A stretch of DNA of 6,537 nucleotides from Reyranella sp. (GTDB lineage: Bacteria; Pseudomonadota; Alphaproteobacteria; Reyranellales; Reyranellaceae), in the NCBI GenBank assembly GCA_016780605.1, contig JADHLS010000308.1:1-6537 (forward strand), given 5' to 3'. A program made the translations under genes and the position numbers. The notes below the pieces were generated by a model that made no database searches, had not been told where the DNA came from, and worked only from the letters and a program-made list of their open reading frames with translations. Positions 6,087-6,537 of this stretch are shown piece after piece; position 1 is the stretch's first letter, and every line of letters starts with the position of its first letter.

Positions 6087-6537
6087 TCATTCCGGCAGGT
6101 CGAGCCATGCGCGGATGGTGTTCTCGAGCACCTTGGCCAGGAAGAACAACAGCTCGGTGGCCTGCTCCGGCCCGAAGGCCTGCGGATCGCGCGAGCCGAA
6201 GCACATGACGCCGTCGGGCGAGCCCGACGAGACGCGCAGCCGCATCAGCACGTCGGATTTCACGAAGCGGGCGATGTCGCCGAAGAAGGCCTCTTCGCCC
6301 GCGATGTCGGCGCGCAGGCGGGCGTGCTTGTCGGGGCCGATGGCGGCGTCGATGGCGCCCGGCGCCAGCACATAGACGCCGCGCACCGGCACGCGCTTGG
6401 GTGCATCGGCATTGGCCTCGATGGCGAGGGTGATGAAGTCGACGTCCAGAAGCTCGGGCAGCTCATGGGTCACGACATGGATCATCTTCTCGAAGGTCGA
6501 GGCCTGGATGATGCTGATGACCGCCGCCTGGATGCGG
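6087..6537 (-). CDS. DUF484 family protein, partial (5' end outside window)
   Basis: The visible 149 residues are the C-terminal part. The frame is open to the window edge, reading RIQAAVISIIQASTFEKMIHVVTHELPELLDVDFITLAIEAN, so the methionine at 6485 is internal and not the start. DUF484 proteins have a GAF-like fold and sit directly upstream of xerC in many proteobacteria; the biochemical role is not established. Family-like features seen are the helical lead-in, the LPELLDVDFITLAIE strand, and the C-terminal block with GVMCFGSRDPQAFGPEQATELLFFLAKVLENTIRAWLDLPE. The gene ends with TGA at 6089-6087. It is separated from xerC by 121 bp of repeat-like sequence. Confidence 0.85.
   Translation of the reverse strand, partial: RIQAAVISIIQASTFEKMIHVVTHELPELLDVDFITLAIEANADAPKRVPVRGVYVLAPGAIDAAIGPDKHARLRADIAGEEAFFGDIARFVKSDVLMRLRVSSGSPDGVMCFGSRDPQAFGPEQATELLFFLAKVLENTIRAWLDLPE

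Overview
The window is high-G+C bacterial DNA with dense genes, strong Shine-Dalgarno sites and strong G/C preference at codon third positions. The DUF484-then-xerC gene order and the gene families fit a proteobacterium, most likely an alphaproteobacterium with soil-type aromatic catabolism. No lineage can be named from this sequence alone. I see no tRNA, rRNA, CRISPR array, insertion sequence or phage gene.

Region 1 (30-3252) is a small aromatic-catabolism module. A LysR-type regulator on the minus strand is divergent from an HpaB-family flavin-dependent aromatic hydroxylase, which is followed on the plus strand by a compact type I extradiol (VOC-fold) ring-cleavage dioxygenase. The 103-bp divergent promoter holds overlapping LysR-type boxes. 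The expected logic is that the hydroxylase makes a catechol-type product, the dioxygenase opens the ring, and the regulator responds to substrate or intermediate. The substrate is unknown, and no flavin reductase is present in the window.

Region 2 (3259-3862, minus) is a small matrixin-like zinc metalloprotease with a lipoprotein signal. Its reading frame is broken by one extra base just before the intact HELGHVLGLGHD zinc motif. It converges on the dioxygenase gene, with six bases between the two stop codons.

Region 3 (4111-4980, plus) is an exported alpha/beta hydrolase of the dienelactone hydrolase family. It ends at a long hairpin shared with the convergent xerC.

Region 4 (5024-6537, minus) is housekeeping: a DUF484 gene (cut by the window edge) followed by xerC, the chromosome-dimer-resolution recombinase. 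The 121-bp gap between them is filled by two palindromic REP-like sequences. The 8 bp containing the xerC start codon are duplicated around the first of these, as if an insertion rebuilt the 5' end of xerC.

I found no clearly new multi-gene system. The items most worth a second look are the frameshifted lipoprotein metalloprotease, the repeat insertion at the xerC start, and the unassigned hydroxylase/dioxygenase pair.
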